Positions 51,776 through 59,634 of a stretch of DNA of 64,000 bases are shown piece by piece. Position numbers and translations under genes: made by a program. Location: the NCBI GenBank assembly GCA_035523995.1, contig DATKPQ010000011.1, positions 23,556 through 87,555 on the forward strand, read 5' to 3'. Position 1 is the first letter of the stretch. Each line of letters starts with the position of its first letter. The notes beneath the pieces were generated by a model. It was not told the DNA's origin. It made no database searches and saw only the letters and a program-made list of their open reading frames with translations. Source of the stretch: JASHVB01 sp035523995. GTDB lineage: Bacteria; Pseudomonadota; Alphaproteobacteria; Acetobacterales; Acetobacteraceae.

Positions 51776-53545
51776 ATGCCCGACACTCTCAAGGACCGTA
51801 CCGGCACTCAGATCGAGCAACCCGTCTCCCTCCCCGGCGGCAACGCCCTGTTCGGCAGCGACGTCGTCGCCGACACGCTGCGGGCGCTGGACATCCCCTT
51901 CATCGCGCTTAATCCGGGCTCCAGCTATCGCGGCCTGCATGACTCCCTGGTGAATTACCTCGGCAACCGCACGCCGCAGATGCTTCTCTGCCTGCATGAG
52001 GAGCATGCCGTCGCCATCGCGCACGGCTACGCCAAGGTGACCGGCAAGCCCATGGCCGCGGCGGTGCACGCGAATGTCGGATTGATGCATGCAACGATGG
52101 CGATCTTCAACGCCTGGTGCGACCGGATACCAATGATCGTGCTGGGCGCCACCGGCCCGGTCGACGCGCCAAAGCGCCGCCCCTGGATCGACTGGATCCA
52201 CACCGCGCGTGATCAGGGCGCGCTGGTGCGGCCCTACACCAAATGGGACGACCAGCCTGCCTCGCCCGAGGCCGCGCGAGAGGCCCTGCTTCGCGCCCTC
52301 TTTCTCGCCACCACGCCGCCGTGCGGCCCCGTCTACATCAACCTCGATGTCGGCATGCAGGAAGCGCCGCTCACCGAGCAATTGCCTCCACTCGACGCAG
52401 CACGCTTCGTACGGCCGCTAACGCCCGCACTGCCTGATCCGGCCTTGGTCGCCAAAGCCGCCGACATGCTGCGTGGCGCGCGCCGCCCCCTGATCCTGAT
52501 CGGCCGTTGCTCGCGGCGGCACGACCATTGGGCCAGCCGCATCGCGCTGGCCGAGGCGCTGAACGCGCAGGTGCTTACCGACATGAAGCTGGCCGCCGCC
52601 TTCCCAACCCAACACACGTTGCATGTCGCGCCACCCAGCACCTTCGCCGGTCCCGAGGCAACCAAGGCGCTCGCCGACGCCGACGTCGTGTTGAGCCTCG
52701 ATTGGGTCGATCTCGCAGGCCTCCTGCGCAGTGCCAACGCCACCGCAAAGATCATCTGCGTGTCGCAGGACCACCAGGTCCACAATGGCTGGAGCATGGA
52801 TTATCAGGGCCTGCCGCCTGCCGACGTGTTCATCTCTGCCGACGCCGACGCCACAGTCGCCGCATTGTGTGCGCAGCTTCCGCCCGCGGCACAGCGCATG
52901 GCGCCAAAGGCATCGCCGGATATGACGTTTGCCCCCGGCCCGATCACCGTGCCGCAGATGGCCCAGACGCTACGGCACGCGCTGGGCGCCCGTTCCGCTT
53001 CGCTGCTGCACGTGTCCCTGTCGTGGAACGCGGCGGCGTGGCCGTTCCGGGAACCGCTCGACTATCTCGGCGCCGATGGCGGGGCGGGCATCGGTGCCGG
53101 CCCGGGTGTTGCAGTGGGTGCGGCTTTGGCCTTGCGCGGATCGGGACGGATTCCGGTCGCCGTCTGCGGCGATGGCGACTTCCTGATGGGCGTCACCGCG
53201 CTGTGGACTGCGGTGCATTACGGCATCCCGCTGCTGATCGTGGTGGCCAACAACCGCTCGTTCTTCAACGACGAGCTGCATCAGGAACGCGTGGCGCGCG
53301 CTCGCAACCGGCCGGTGGAGAATCGCTGGATCGGCCAGCGCATCGGCGATCCGGAGATCGATCTGGCCCGTATGGCCGAAGCGCAGGGCGCCAAGGGGTT
53401 TGGCCCGGTGTCCGAAGCGCAGGACATGGCAGGCGTCTTCGAGCAAGCGATCGGTGCAGTGGAAAGTGGTGCCGTGGCCGTGGTGGATGTGCGCGTCGCG
53501 CCGGGCTATTCGCCGTCGGCGACGGCCGCGCTGCTGCGAGGCTAG
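51776..53545 (+). CDS. Thiamine diphosphate-dependent enzyme (acetolactate synthase large-subunit-like)
   Basis: A 589-residue enzyme with the three-domain ThDP layout. The N-terminal Pyr domain has the catalytic Glu in LLCLHEEHAVAIAHGYAKVT and the VHANVGLMHATMAIFNAW stretch. A central Rossmann-like domain follows (RRPLILIGRCSRR). The C-terminal PP domain shows AVCGDGDFLMGVTALWTAVH then VVANNRSFFNDE, the GDG...NN cofactor motif. Family members decarboxylate or ligate 2-keto acids. The ATG at 51776 follows CGAGGAACGTCCC. Placed after SMP-30 and MR/MLE genes, a keto-acid intermediate of that pathway is a plausible substrate. Confidence 0.9.
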   Translation: MPDTLKDRTGTQIEQPVSLPGGNALFGSDVVADTLRALDIPFIALNPGSSYRGLHDSLVNYLGNRTPQMLLCLHEEHAVAIAHGYAKVTGKPMAAAVHANVGLMHATMAIFNAWCDRIPMIVLGATGPVDAPKRRPWIDWIHTARDQGALVRPYTKWDDQPASPEAAREALLRALFLATTPPCGPVYINLDVGMQEAPLTEQLPPLDAARFVRPLTPALPDPALVAKAADMLRGARRPLILIGRCSRRHDHWASRIALAEALNAQVLTDMKLAAAFPTQHTLHVAPPSTFAGPEATKALADADVVLSLDWVDLAGLLRSANATAKIICVSQDHQVHNGWSMDYQGLPPADVFISADADATVAALCAQLPPAAQRMAPKASPDMTFAPGPITVPQMAQTLRHALGARSASLLHVSLSWNAAAWPFREPLDYLGADGGAGIGAGPGVAVGAALALRGSGRIPVAVCGDGDFLMGVTALWTAVHYGIPLLIVVANNRSFFNDELHQERVARARNRPVENRWIGQRIGDPEIDLARMAEAQGAKGFGPVSEAQDMAGVFEQAIGAVESGAVAVVDVRVAPGYSPSATAALLRG

Positions 53546-53552
53546 CGTTGGA

Positions 53553-53662
53553 TGTCATCGCGAGGAGCGTAGCGACGAGGCAACCTCGGTCACACGGCAT
53601 ACGGACGGTTCATGCCCCCTTTCGACCGAGGTTGCTGCGTCGCTCCGCTCCTGGCAATGACA
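53553..53662. repeat. Dispersed palindromic repeat copy
   Basis: Termini TGTCATCGCGAGGAGCGTAG and CGCTCCTGGCAATGACA are inverted copies; inside, GACGAGGCAACCTCGG and CCGAGGTTGCTGCGTC pair around a variable centre. About 110 bp. It lies just after the ThDP-enzyme stop codon and could act as a 3' hairpin. Confidence 0.85.
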
Positions 53663-53693
53663 TGAGATTGCCTGCGCAGCCCTCGGTGCGGCG

Positions 53694-53722
53694 TTGACCA
53701 CGCGCGCACCCGTGGCTATGTC
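53694..53722 (+). promoter_or_regulatory. Candidate sigma-70 promoter for smpB
   Basis: TTGACC and TATGTC are separated by 17 bp and end 87 bp before the smpB start codon, just downstream of a palindromic repeat. Confidence 0.4.
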
Positions 53723-53809
53723 CACCGATCCCGCCCGGGTTCCGCTGCGCATCTGCGCGCGTGCGCGTATCCTGGCATTTTTGCAGCAAACATCGGCGCG
53801 ATCGCGGCA

Positions 53810-54295
53810 ATGGCAGAGGCAAAATCCAAGAAGCAACTGATCTCCCACGGCATTGCGTCCACCAATCGCAAGGCCCGTTTCGACTATACCATAAAGGAAA
53901 CCATCGAAGCAGGCCTGGTGTTGAAGGGGCCGGAGGTAAAATCGCTGCGCCACGGCCGCGCCACGCTGAACGAAGCCTGGGCGGGTGAGCGCGACGGCGA
54001 GATGTGGTTGTTCAACGCCTATATCCCGGAATATCAGGGCGGCGTGCTGTCGCGCTTCGAACCGCGCGCGCCGCGCAAGCTGCTGCTGAAGCACAAGCAG
54101 ATCAACCAGCTTACCGGCGCGATCAGCCGGCAGGGCGCCACCATCGTGCCGCTGCAAATCCACTTCAACGATCGTGGCCGTGCGAAGGTCCTGTTGGGCG
54201 TGGCGGAGGGCAAGAAGAAGCAGGACAAACGCGCCGCCGTTGCCGATCGCGACTGGCAGCGCGACAAGGCGCGGCTGATGCGGGCACGCGGATAA
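53810..54295 (+). CDS. smpB: SsrA-binding protein SmpB
   Basis: A 161-residue tmRNA partner in ribosome rescue. KKQLISHGIASTNRKARFDY TIKETIEAGLVLKGPEVKSL R opens the oligonucleotide-binding fold, WLFNAYIPEYQGGVLSRFEP and PRKLLLKHKQINQLTGAISR QG follow, and the C-terminal tail KKKQDKRAAVADRDWQRDKA R is the basic helix that mimics the codon-anticodon duplex. Length is normal. No ssrA or dapA gene is seen next to it. The molybdopterin-type gene follows by 12 bp. Confidence 0.97.
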   Translation: MAEAKSKKQLISHGIASTNRKARFDYTIKETIEAGLVLKGPEVKSLRHGRATLNEAWAGERDGEMWLFNAYIPEYQGGVLSRFEPRAPRKLLLKHKQINQLTGAISRQGATIVPLQIHFNDRGRAKVLLGVAEGKKKQDKRAAVADRDWQRDKARLMRARG

Positions 54296-54307
54296 GGACG
54301 CAGCGGG

Positions 54308-54976
54308 ATGGCGGATGACGGCGTCGAGATCACCGGCCGGATCAAGGACAAACTGATCGAGGCAAAGCAGGCCTGGGCACGCGAGGGCCGGCTGTTGACC
54401 GGCACGACGGCCGATCCGGCACGCGACCGCCTGCCGCCCGGGCAGCTTTTGGTGACGGACTGGCCAGTGCTCGATCTCGGCGCCGAGCCGAACGTGACGG
54501 AACAAAAATTCCGGTTGGACATCGATGGGGCGGTGGAAAACCGCCTCAGCCTGTCGTTTGCGGAATTCATGGCGCTGCCGCAGGCCGAGAGCATGTCCGA
54601 TATTCATTGTGTTACGCAATGGTCGCGCTACGACAATCACTGGCAAGGCGTGGCCGCGCGCACCATCCTGGACCTGGTGCTGCCGAAGCCGGAAGCGCAG
54701 CATGTCATCTTCCATTCGTTCGATGGCTACACGACGAACGTACGGCTGGATCAGTTCCACCAGCCGGACGTGTTCCTGGTGCATATGTGGGAAGGCAAGC
54801 CGCTGACCCGCGCGCATGGCGGACCCGTGCGCGTGTTGATGCCGCGGTTGTATTTCTGGAAGTCGGCGAAATGGCTGCGGCGGATTCAGTTCACCATCAG
54901 CGACCATAAGGGTTTCTGGGAGCAACGCGGCTACCACAATAACGGCGACCCGTGGGACGAGGAGCGCTATAGTTGA
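54308..54976 (+). CDS. Molybdopterin-dependent sulfite oxidase-like protein
   Basis: A 222-residue protein with only the oxidoreductase molybdopterin-binding domain (PF00174). RLPPGQLLVTDWPVLDLGAE PNV precedes the domain; the molybdenum-ligand Cys is in SDIHCVTQWSRYDNHWQGVA; HSFDGYTTNVRLDQFHQPDV, THGGPVR-like RAHGGPVRVLMPRLYFWKSAK WL complete it. There is no signal peptide, so it is cytoplasmic, unlike YedY/MsrP. The substrate is unknown. It is 12 bp after smpB and 39 bp before the glutathione peroxidase gene, so the three may be cotranscribed. Confidence 0.92.
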   Translation: MADDGVEITGRIKDKLIEAKQAWAREGRLLTGTTADPARDRLPPGQLLVTDWPVLDLGAEPNVTEQKFRLDIDGAVENRLSLSFAEFMALPQAESMSDIHCVTQWSRYDNHWQGVAARTILDLVLPKPEAQHVIFHSFDGYTTNVRLDQFHQPDVFLVHMWEGKPLTRAHGGPVRVLMPRLYFWKSAKWLRRIQFTISDHKGFWEQRGYHNNGDPWDEERYS

Positions 54977-55015
54977 TGCTGCGCACGCCCGGGCGGTCTG
55001 ATTGGGGAGGGTAAA

Positions 55016-55495
55016 ATGGCGGAACAAGGCACCAGTGCATGGGATTTCAGCTTCCCCGCGATTGATGGTGGTGCAATCGATCTGGCAGCATTCAAGGGAC
55101 GCGTGCTGGTGGTGGCAAATACCGCGAGTTTCTGCGGCTACACCTACCAGTATGAAGGGCTCCAGAAGCTGCACGAGGCCGAAGCGGGACGCGGTGTGGC
55201 GGTGATCGGCGTGCCGAGCCGGGACTTCAACCAGGAATCGCCCGACAATGCCACAGTCAAGGCGTTCTGCACGACGAAATATGGCATCGGCTTTCCGTTG
55301 ACCGGCATTGCGCATGTGCGGGGAACACAAGCGGCGCCGTTCTATGCCTGGGTGCGCGCGGAGACGGGTTGGGAGCCGAGTTGGAACTTCAACAAGGTGC
55401 TGATCGGCCGGGACGGACGGATTGCAGGCACGTTCGGCTCCGGCGACGAACCGCAGGGTGCGAAGCTCAAGCACGCGATCGAGGCAGAGCTGTAA
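55016..55495 (+). CDS. Glutathione peroxidase family protein
   Basis: A 159-residue thioredoxin-fold peroxidase. The peroxidatic Cys is in VANTASFCGYTYQYEGLQKL (usual NxASxCGxTxQYxxL). The second motif is GVPSRDFNQESPDNATVKAF, with Gln of the catalytic triad, and the Trp of the third motif is in WEPSWNFNKVLIGRDG. Cys rather than selenocysteine indicates a thioredoxin-dependent peroxidase in most bacteria. RBS is GGGGAGGGTAAA. Removes peroxides in the cytoplasm. Confidence 0.93.
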   Translation: MAEQGTSAWDFSFPAIDGGAIDLAAFKGRVLVVANTASFCGYTYQYEGLQKLHEAEAGRGVAVIGVPSRDFNQESPDNATVKAFCTTKYGIGFPLTGIAHVRGTQAAPFYAWVRAETGWEPSWNFNKVLIGRDGRIAGTFGSGDEPQGAKLKHAIEAEL

Positions 55496-55506
55496 TAGTC
55501 CAGGCA

Positions 55507-55617
55507 TGTCGTTGCGAGGATCGTAGCGACGCAGCAATCTCGTTCGGGACAGTGCCAAGACGGTCCGCGCGCTCAATTACCAAGGGCGCTTCGGCGCTAC
55601 GCCTCTCGCAATGACAT
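55507..55617. repeat. Dispersed palindromic repeat overlapping the GH3-type gene end
   Basis: Termini TGTCGTTGCGAGGATCGTAG and CTACGCCTCTCGCAATGACAT are inverted. The right part supplies the last codons and the TAG stop (55597-55599) of the GH3-type gene on the minus strand, so the ending MSLREA is repeat-encoded. It separates two convergent genes. Confidence 0.85.
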
Positions 55618-57120
55618 TATGAACCTCTCCAGATCCGCAAACAGCGCCGGATCGGCGATAACTCGTGGCACCTTGTTCTGCCCACCCAGGCGTCCCCGGT
55701 GGCGCATCCATTGCGCAAAACCACCCGGTAGTACGGCGACCACCGCAGGCGCTCGCATCATCTGGCGATGCGCCGCGTAATCGGCATTCTCCTCCGACAG
55801 TGCCGTATCAAGCGCGTTGGCAAACGCAGCCAGCACAGCGTCCGGCACCGGCGCGGCGAACTCCACGACGAACCGATGTCCGCCACGGTCGAGCGGTCCG
55901 GCGGGAAACACCGCGGTCACCGCATAGTCGGAAACCGTGGCACCAACGGACGTCGCCGCCTCCACAATCGCCTGATCTATCTCTTCGCCGATCAGATGCT
56001 CGCCGAACGCGGAAAGCATGTAAGAAAGCCGCCCCGTGATCAGCACGCGTGGCGGACGCCGCTCGACAAACCGCACCGTGTCGCCAAGAACGTAAGAAAA
56101 CAACCCGGCATTGCTGGACAGGACCACGGCGTAGTTGACGCCCGTTTCGATCGTACCAAGCCAGTGCCGCGTAGGTTGCACCGCATCAATTTCGTCGACC
56201 GGAACGAATTCAAAGAACAAACCATTGTCGATGATCAGGCGTAGGCCCTCGCCATAGCTGCGGTCGGCGATGGCAATGAATCCCTCGCTCGCGGGGTAGA
56301 CTTCGCGTCGGTCCACACGCAGCGGCAGCAGAGCATCGAACTGCGCGCGATACGGCGCGTAATTCACGCCGCCATGGATGAAAAGTTCCAAATTCGGATA
56401 CCAGCTTTCGGTACTGCGCGGCCGGTTCGGTCGAAGCTCGGCCAGGCGCGCGAAGAACGGCAGTACCCAGCTTGGTGTGCCGCTGATCGTCCGAATATCC
56501 GCTCGCAGCGACGCCTGCGCCAGCGCGTCGATCTTGCGGTCCCAGTCGGGGATCAGAGCCAGGTCGTACGGCGGGAAATAGCGGCGGCGCGCCCACCACG
56601 GTACTTCGTTTGCCGCGATGCCGCTCAGGTCGCCGCTATAGATGCCGGGCGCCTGCGGCACCAGGTCCGTACTGCCGCCCAGCATGAAGTTTCGCCCGCC
56701 CAGCACACGGCTATGCGGTCGAACCGCAAGATGGAAGCTGAACATATCCAAAACGGCGCGGCGGTTGGCCGCCACCATGGCACACGACACGGGAATGTAT
56801 TTGTTGTTGCCCGTGGTGGTGCCCGAAGTCACAGCAAAATACCGAATCAAGCCGGGCCAGCTTATATCGCGCAGCCGCGGAAACGCCGGCTGCCAGTAAT
56901 CGCGCCAGAAATCCTCATAGCGCCGCAGCGGTACCTGACGCTGGAACCCGGCGATACTGGTGATCCGCGCGAATCCGTGGTCCCGCCCAAAGCGCGTGTC
57001 GCGTGCCTTGCGAAGCAGCGCGAGCAATTGCTGCTGTTGGGCAGCGGCAGGATCCAAGGCCGCCAGACAATGACCACGCCGCCGCGCATAAAGGCGCAGC
57101 AACGGCGTGGCGTCGATCAT
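55597..57120 (-). CDS. GH3 family acyl-amide synthetase-like protein
   Basis: A 507-residue ATP-dependent acyl-adenylating enzyme of the GH3 family, known in plants for joining auxin or jasmonate to amino acids. The three nucleotide motifs are present: AVTSGTTTGNNKYIPVS (about 96-112), EVYPASEGFIAIAD (about 273-286) and YAVVLSSNAGLFSYVLGDTV RF (330-351). The C-terminal subdomain (GEHLIGEEIDQAIVEAATSV) is complete. Bacterial substrates are mostly unknown. Its ATG overlaps the stop of the upstream acylase-family gene (ATGA). The final six residues come from a palindromic repeat. Confidence 0.92.
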   Translation of the reverse strand: MIDATPLLRLYARRRGHCLAALDPAAAQQQQLLALLRKARDTRFGRDHGFARITSIAGFQRQVPLRRYEDFWRDYWQPAFPRLRDISWPGLIRYFAVTSGTTTGNNKYIPVSCAMVAANRRAVLDMFSFHLAVRPHSRVLGGRNFMLGGSTDLVPQAPGIYSGDLSGIAANEVPWWARRRYFPPYDLALIPDWDRKIDALAQASLRADIRTISGTPSWVLPFFARLAELRPNRPRSTESWYPNLELFIHGGVNYAPYRAQFDALLPLRVDRREVYPASEGFIAIADRSYGEGLRLIIDNGLFFEFVPVDEIDAVQPTRHWLGTIETGVNYAVVLSSNAGLFSYVLGDTVRFVERRPPRVLITGRLSYMLSAFGEHLIGEEIDQAIVEAATSVGATVSDYAVTAVFPAGPLDRGGHRFVVEFAAPVPDAVLAAFANALDTALSEENADYAAHRQMMRAPAVVAVLPGGFAQWMRHRGRLGGQNKVPRVIADPALFADLERFIMSLREA

Positions 57121-59345
57121 GGCGTCAGCACGGTACAGTGCGGGAATTCAACGCGCACCGTCTCCACCCGCAGCGGCATCCGGATATACGCGCCATGCTC
57201 ATACATCGCCGCCTGGTCCACCAGCGTGGTACTGCCCAGCCAGCCGTCCTGGCCGCCGAGCAATACGAACCAGTTTGCATCCAGATCGGACATGTCGAAA
57301 ATATACCGCGCCGTGCTGGCAAAGCTGCAGCGGTGGCGACGCGCGGTCAGCGGGTTGCCGGTCTTCCACAACGTGTCGTTGCCCCCGTGCGCCGCGCCAG
57401 ACGCAAAACGATAGCGGTGGCCAAGCATCGGCACCGACCCAAGCAAATGCCGCAGTTCCAACCGATGCATCCGCCCCCAGGTACCGAACCGGCGCAACGC
57501 GCGTGCCGTGGGCGGCGCGGCACGACGCAGGGCAGCCGCCAGCGCCGTGTCGGCTGCGTGCATGATGTCGTCGAACGCCAGGCCGCGTGCGTTCCAGGTC
57601 GAGGAATAGAACCGGGCGTAGTGCTTGCCACGCAGCGCCGCGCAGAGGTGAAACAACAGTGCCTCGAATGCGAGCGCCCCCTTCGACCCGGCTGCGTAAC
57701 GCAAGTCCCAGTGCTGCAATGCGTCCGCCACACGACGCGGCGCGTGGCGGCGCAGCAAAGGAACCAGACGGTCTCGCACTGCGCCAGCGGACGGCATCGC
57801 GATGTCCCGCTGCAAGGCCGCGATCGCGTCGAAATCGACGGCCGGCGTGGCGTGCAGCAATTCCCTCAACCGGCCGATGCGGCGGCCCGACGAAAAGAAC
57901 CACCCGACGCGCACGGGCGTCGCATCCGGCCGTTCGTTGGCCGACGCCACGAAGCCCTCCGGCGGATCAAACACGGCGGGCAGATCCGTGCCGGTCACTC
58001 GCTTGTCCCAGTCGGCTGCGGCGGCGCGTGGCAGCAAGAGCGACGGTAATGGTTTATCCGCACGGGTGGGCAGATGCACCGCCATTACCTTGCCGATATG
58101 TCCGTCGCGATCGGCAAACAGCATATTCTGTCCCGGCACGGCGAGCAGATCGAGCGCACCACGGAACTCCTGCCAACGGCGCGCACGGGCGACGCGCAGC
58201 AACGCGGTGACCTCATCGCTGGGATAATGTCCCATCCAGCGCAGCGCAATGGTGCGTTGCGTCCCGTGCAGTGCGGGCAAATCGGAAATGATCGGGCCAT
58301 GGCTGGTTTCACGGATCGCGATAGTACGGTCGTGCGCGCCGCGAACCCGCAGCGTTTCATGTCGCGTCTCAAATTCCTCGCCTGGCAGATCCGTCACGTC
58401 GTACACATCACTGCTCGCGGCGTGCAGGTTGGTGCCGCCCCACGCGATATGCGGCGTGCGTCCCAGCATGATCGCGGGGATCCCGGCCACCATCAGCCCA
58501 ACCGCATGCATCGATGGCGCGCGACATCCTGCGATCAGCCACAGGTTTGGCAACAGCGCCGGCAGATGCGTGTCCCCCGCAAGCCACGCCGCCCCGGACT
58601 TGCTGCGTTCCGGCCCCACCGCAAGAGCGTTGCTGGCCTGGCGGGTGAAGCGCGTCAGCACTTCGTCCAGGGCCGCATCCGACGGTGCCGCGTCCACCAG
58701 ATTCTCCATGCCGAGCAAGTCCGACCAGAACGATGCAAGCGACGGATCATCGAGCCAAGGCAGCAGCGTCATCCACACGCGCCACGTCGCATCCGCGCTG
58801 GCAAGCCGTCCGACGTTAAGCACATCCTCGATCGTCCATGGTTCGCGCCCGAGACCAAGCAGCGGAAAATCGGGCGGCATCGGCACATGCGCCACCGCGT
58901 GGTTCACACCGGCAACGTAGGCACGCAGCCATTGCTCTGTCCCGGGCGGCAGTGCGGCAACGATAGCCGGGACAGCGCGGCCAAAATCCAGCATCCGCAG
59001 CAACTGGTCCAGTCGGACCGCCGGCGGACCGAGCAATTCCGCCATCCGCCCCTGTGCCACGCGACGCATGAGTTCCATCTGTGTCCATCGCAGATGCACG
59101 TGCACGACACCGAAAGCGGTGGCCAGATCGTCATCGTTGTCGGCTTCGATGAACGGGACATGACGAACGTTCCAATGGATCGTCACCTCGGCGTGCAGCG
59201 GCAAGCCGGTGCGCGGCAGCATCGCCAGGCGCCGCGCTACGTCGATGCTGTCCGGACGCGGCGGCGGCATAACCAATCGCGGCAGCAGAACCCCCGCAGC
59301 GACAGCAAGATCTGCGACTGATTGTATCGAGCGATATGCCGGCAC
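57117..59345 (-). CDS. Penicillin acylase family protein (Ntn hydrolase)
   Basis: A 742-residue precursor of the S45 type, normally cut into alpha and beta chains. The alpha-chain part has VTIHWNVRHVPFIEADNDDD LATAFGVVHVHLRWTQMELM. The new N-terminal nucleophile of the beta chain is probably Ser238 in RQASNALAVGPERSKSGAAW LAGDTHL. IAGCRAPSMHAVGLMVAGIP and HIAWGGTNLHAASSDVYDV follow. No clear signal peptide is visible, only a hydrophobic stretch near residue 20, so location is uncertain. Start is GTG at 59345. Such enzymes cleave amides of hydrophobic acyl groups. It is translationally coupled to the downstream GH3-type synthetase. Confidence 0.92.
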   Translation of the reverse strand: MPAYRSIQSVADLAVAAGVLLPRLVMPPPRPDSIDVARRLAMLPRTGLPLHAEVTIHWNVRHVPFIEADNDDDLATAFGVVHVHLRWTQMELMRRVAQGRMAELLGPPAVRLDQLLRMLDFGRAVPAIVAALPPGTEQWLRAYVAGVNHAVAHVPMPPDFPLLGLGREPWTIEDVLNVGRLASADATWRVWMTLLPWLDDPSLASFWSDLLGMENLVDAAPSDAALDEVLTRFTRQASNALAVGPERSKSGAAWLAGDTHLPALLPNLWLIAGCRAPSMHAVGLMVAGIPAIMLGRTPHIAWGGTNLHAASSDVYDVTDLPGEEFETRHETLRVRGAHDRTIAIRETSHGPIISDLPALHGTQRTIALRWMGHYPSDEVTALLRVARARRWQEFRGALDLLAVPGQNMLFADRDGHIGKVMAVHLPTRADKPLPSLLLPRAAAADWDKRVTGTDLPAVFDPPEGFVASANERPDATPVRVGWFFSSGRRIGRLRELLHATPAVDFDAIAALQRDIAMPSAGAVRDRLVPLLRRHAPRRVADALQHWDLRYAAGSKGALAFEALLFHLCAALRGKHYARFYSSTWNARGLAFDDIMHAADTALAAALRRAAPPTARALRRFGTWGRMHRLELRHLLGSVPMLGHRYRFASGAAHGGNDTLWKTGNPLTARRHRCSFASTARYIFDMSDLDANWFVLLGGQDGWLGSTTLVDQAAMYEHGAYIRMPLRVETVRVEFPHCTVLTP

Positions 59346-59401
59346 GGTCTGTCATCCCAATGTCATGACAGACGGGCCATTGCAGGGCGTTGGCAACATG
59401 C

Positions 59402-59599
59402 TGTCATCGCGAGTAGCGCATCGGACAAAGCAATACCGCCCACAATTGGCAAGTCAGCCTGAACCAGAACCGATCGAGTGCCCCTGTCGTTGCGAGGAGC
59501 GAAGCAACGAAGCAATCTCGGTTTCGCGCGGGCGGCCGAACCGTCCGTGCGCTTTTCCCGCCGGAGATCGCTTCGTCGCTTCGCTCCTCGCAATGACAT
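59402..59599. repeat. Dispersed palindromic repeats, one full and one partial copy
   Basis: A partial copy starts TGTCATCGCGAGTAGCGCAT at 59402. A full copy runs 59485-59599, from TGTCGTTGCGAGGAGCGAAG to CGCTTCGCTCCTCGCAATGACA with a long paired arm (GAAGCAATCTCGG / GAGATCGCTTCG). They fill the 289-bp gap between the acylase-family start and the MscS-type stop; nothing else is recognised there. Confidence 0.85.
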
Positions 59600-59634
59600 C
59601 GGACGGGCCGTCTCACGCGCCTCTGATTCCGGCA

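Noticed and set aside
53555..55576. Long minus-strand open frame (673 codons) opposite smpB, the sulfite oxidase-like gene and the peroxidase gene
   Set aside because: The plus strand has three well-conserved genes with good ribosome-binding sites; the antisense product shows no motifs.
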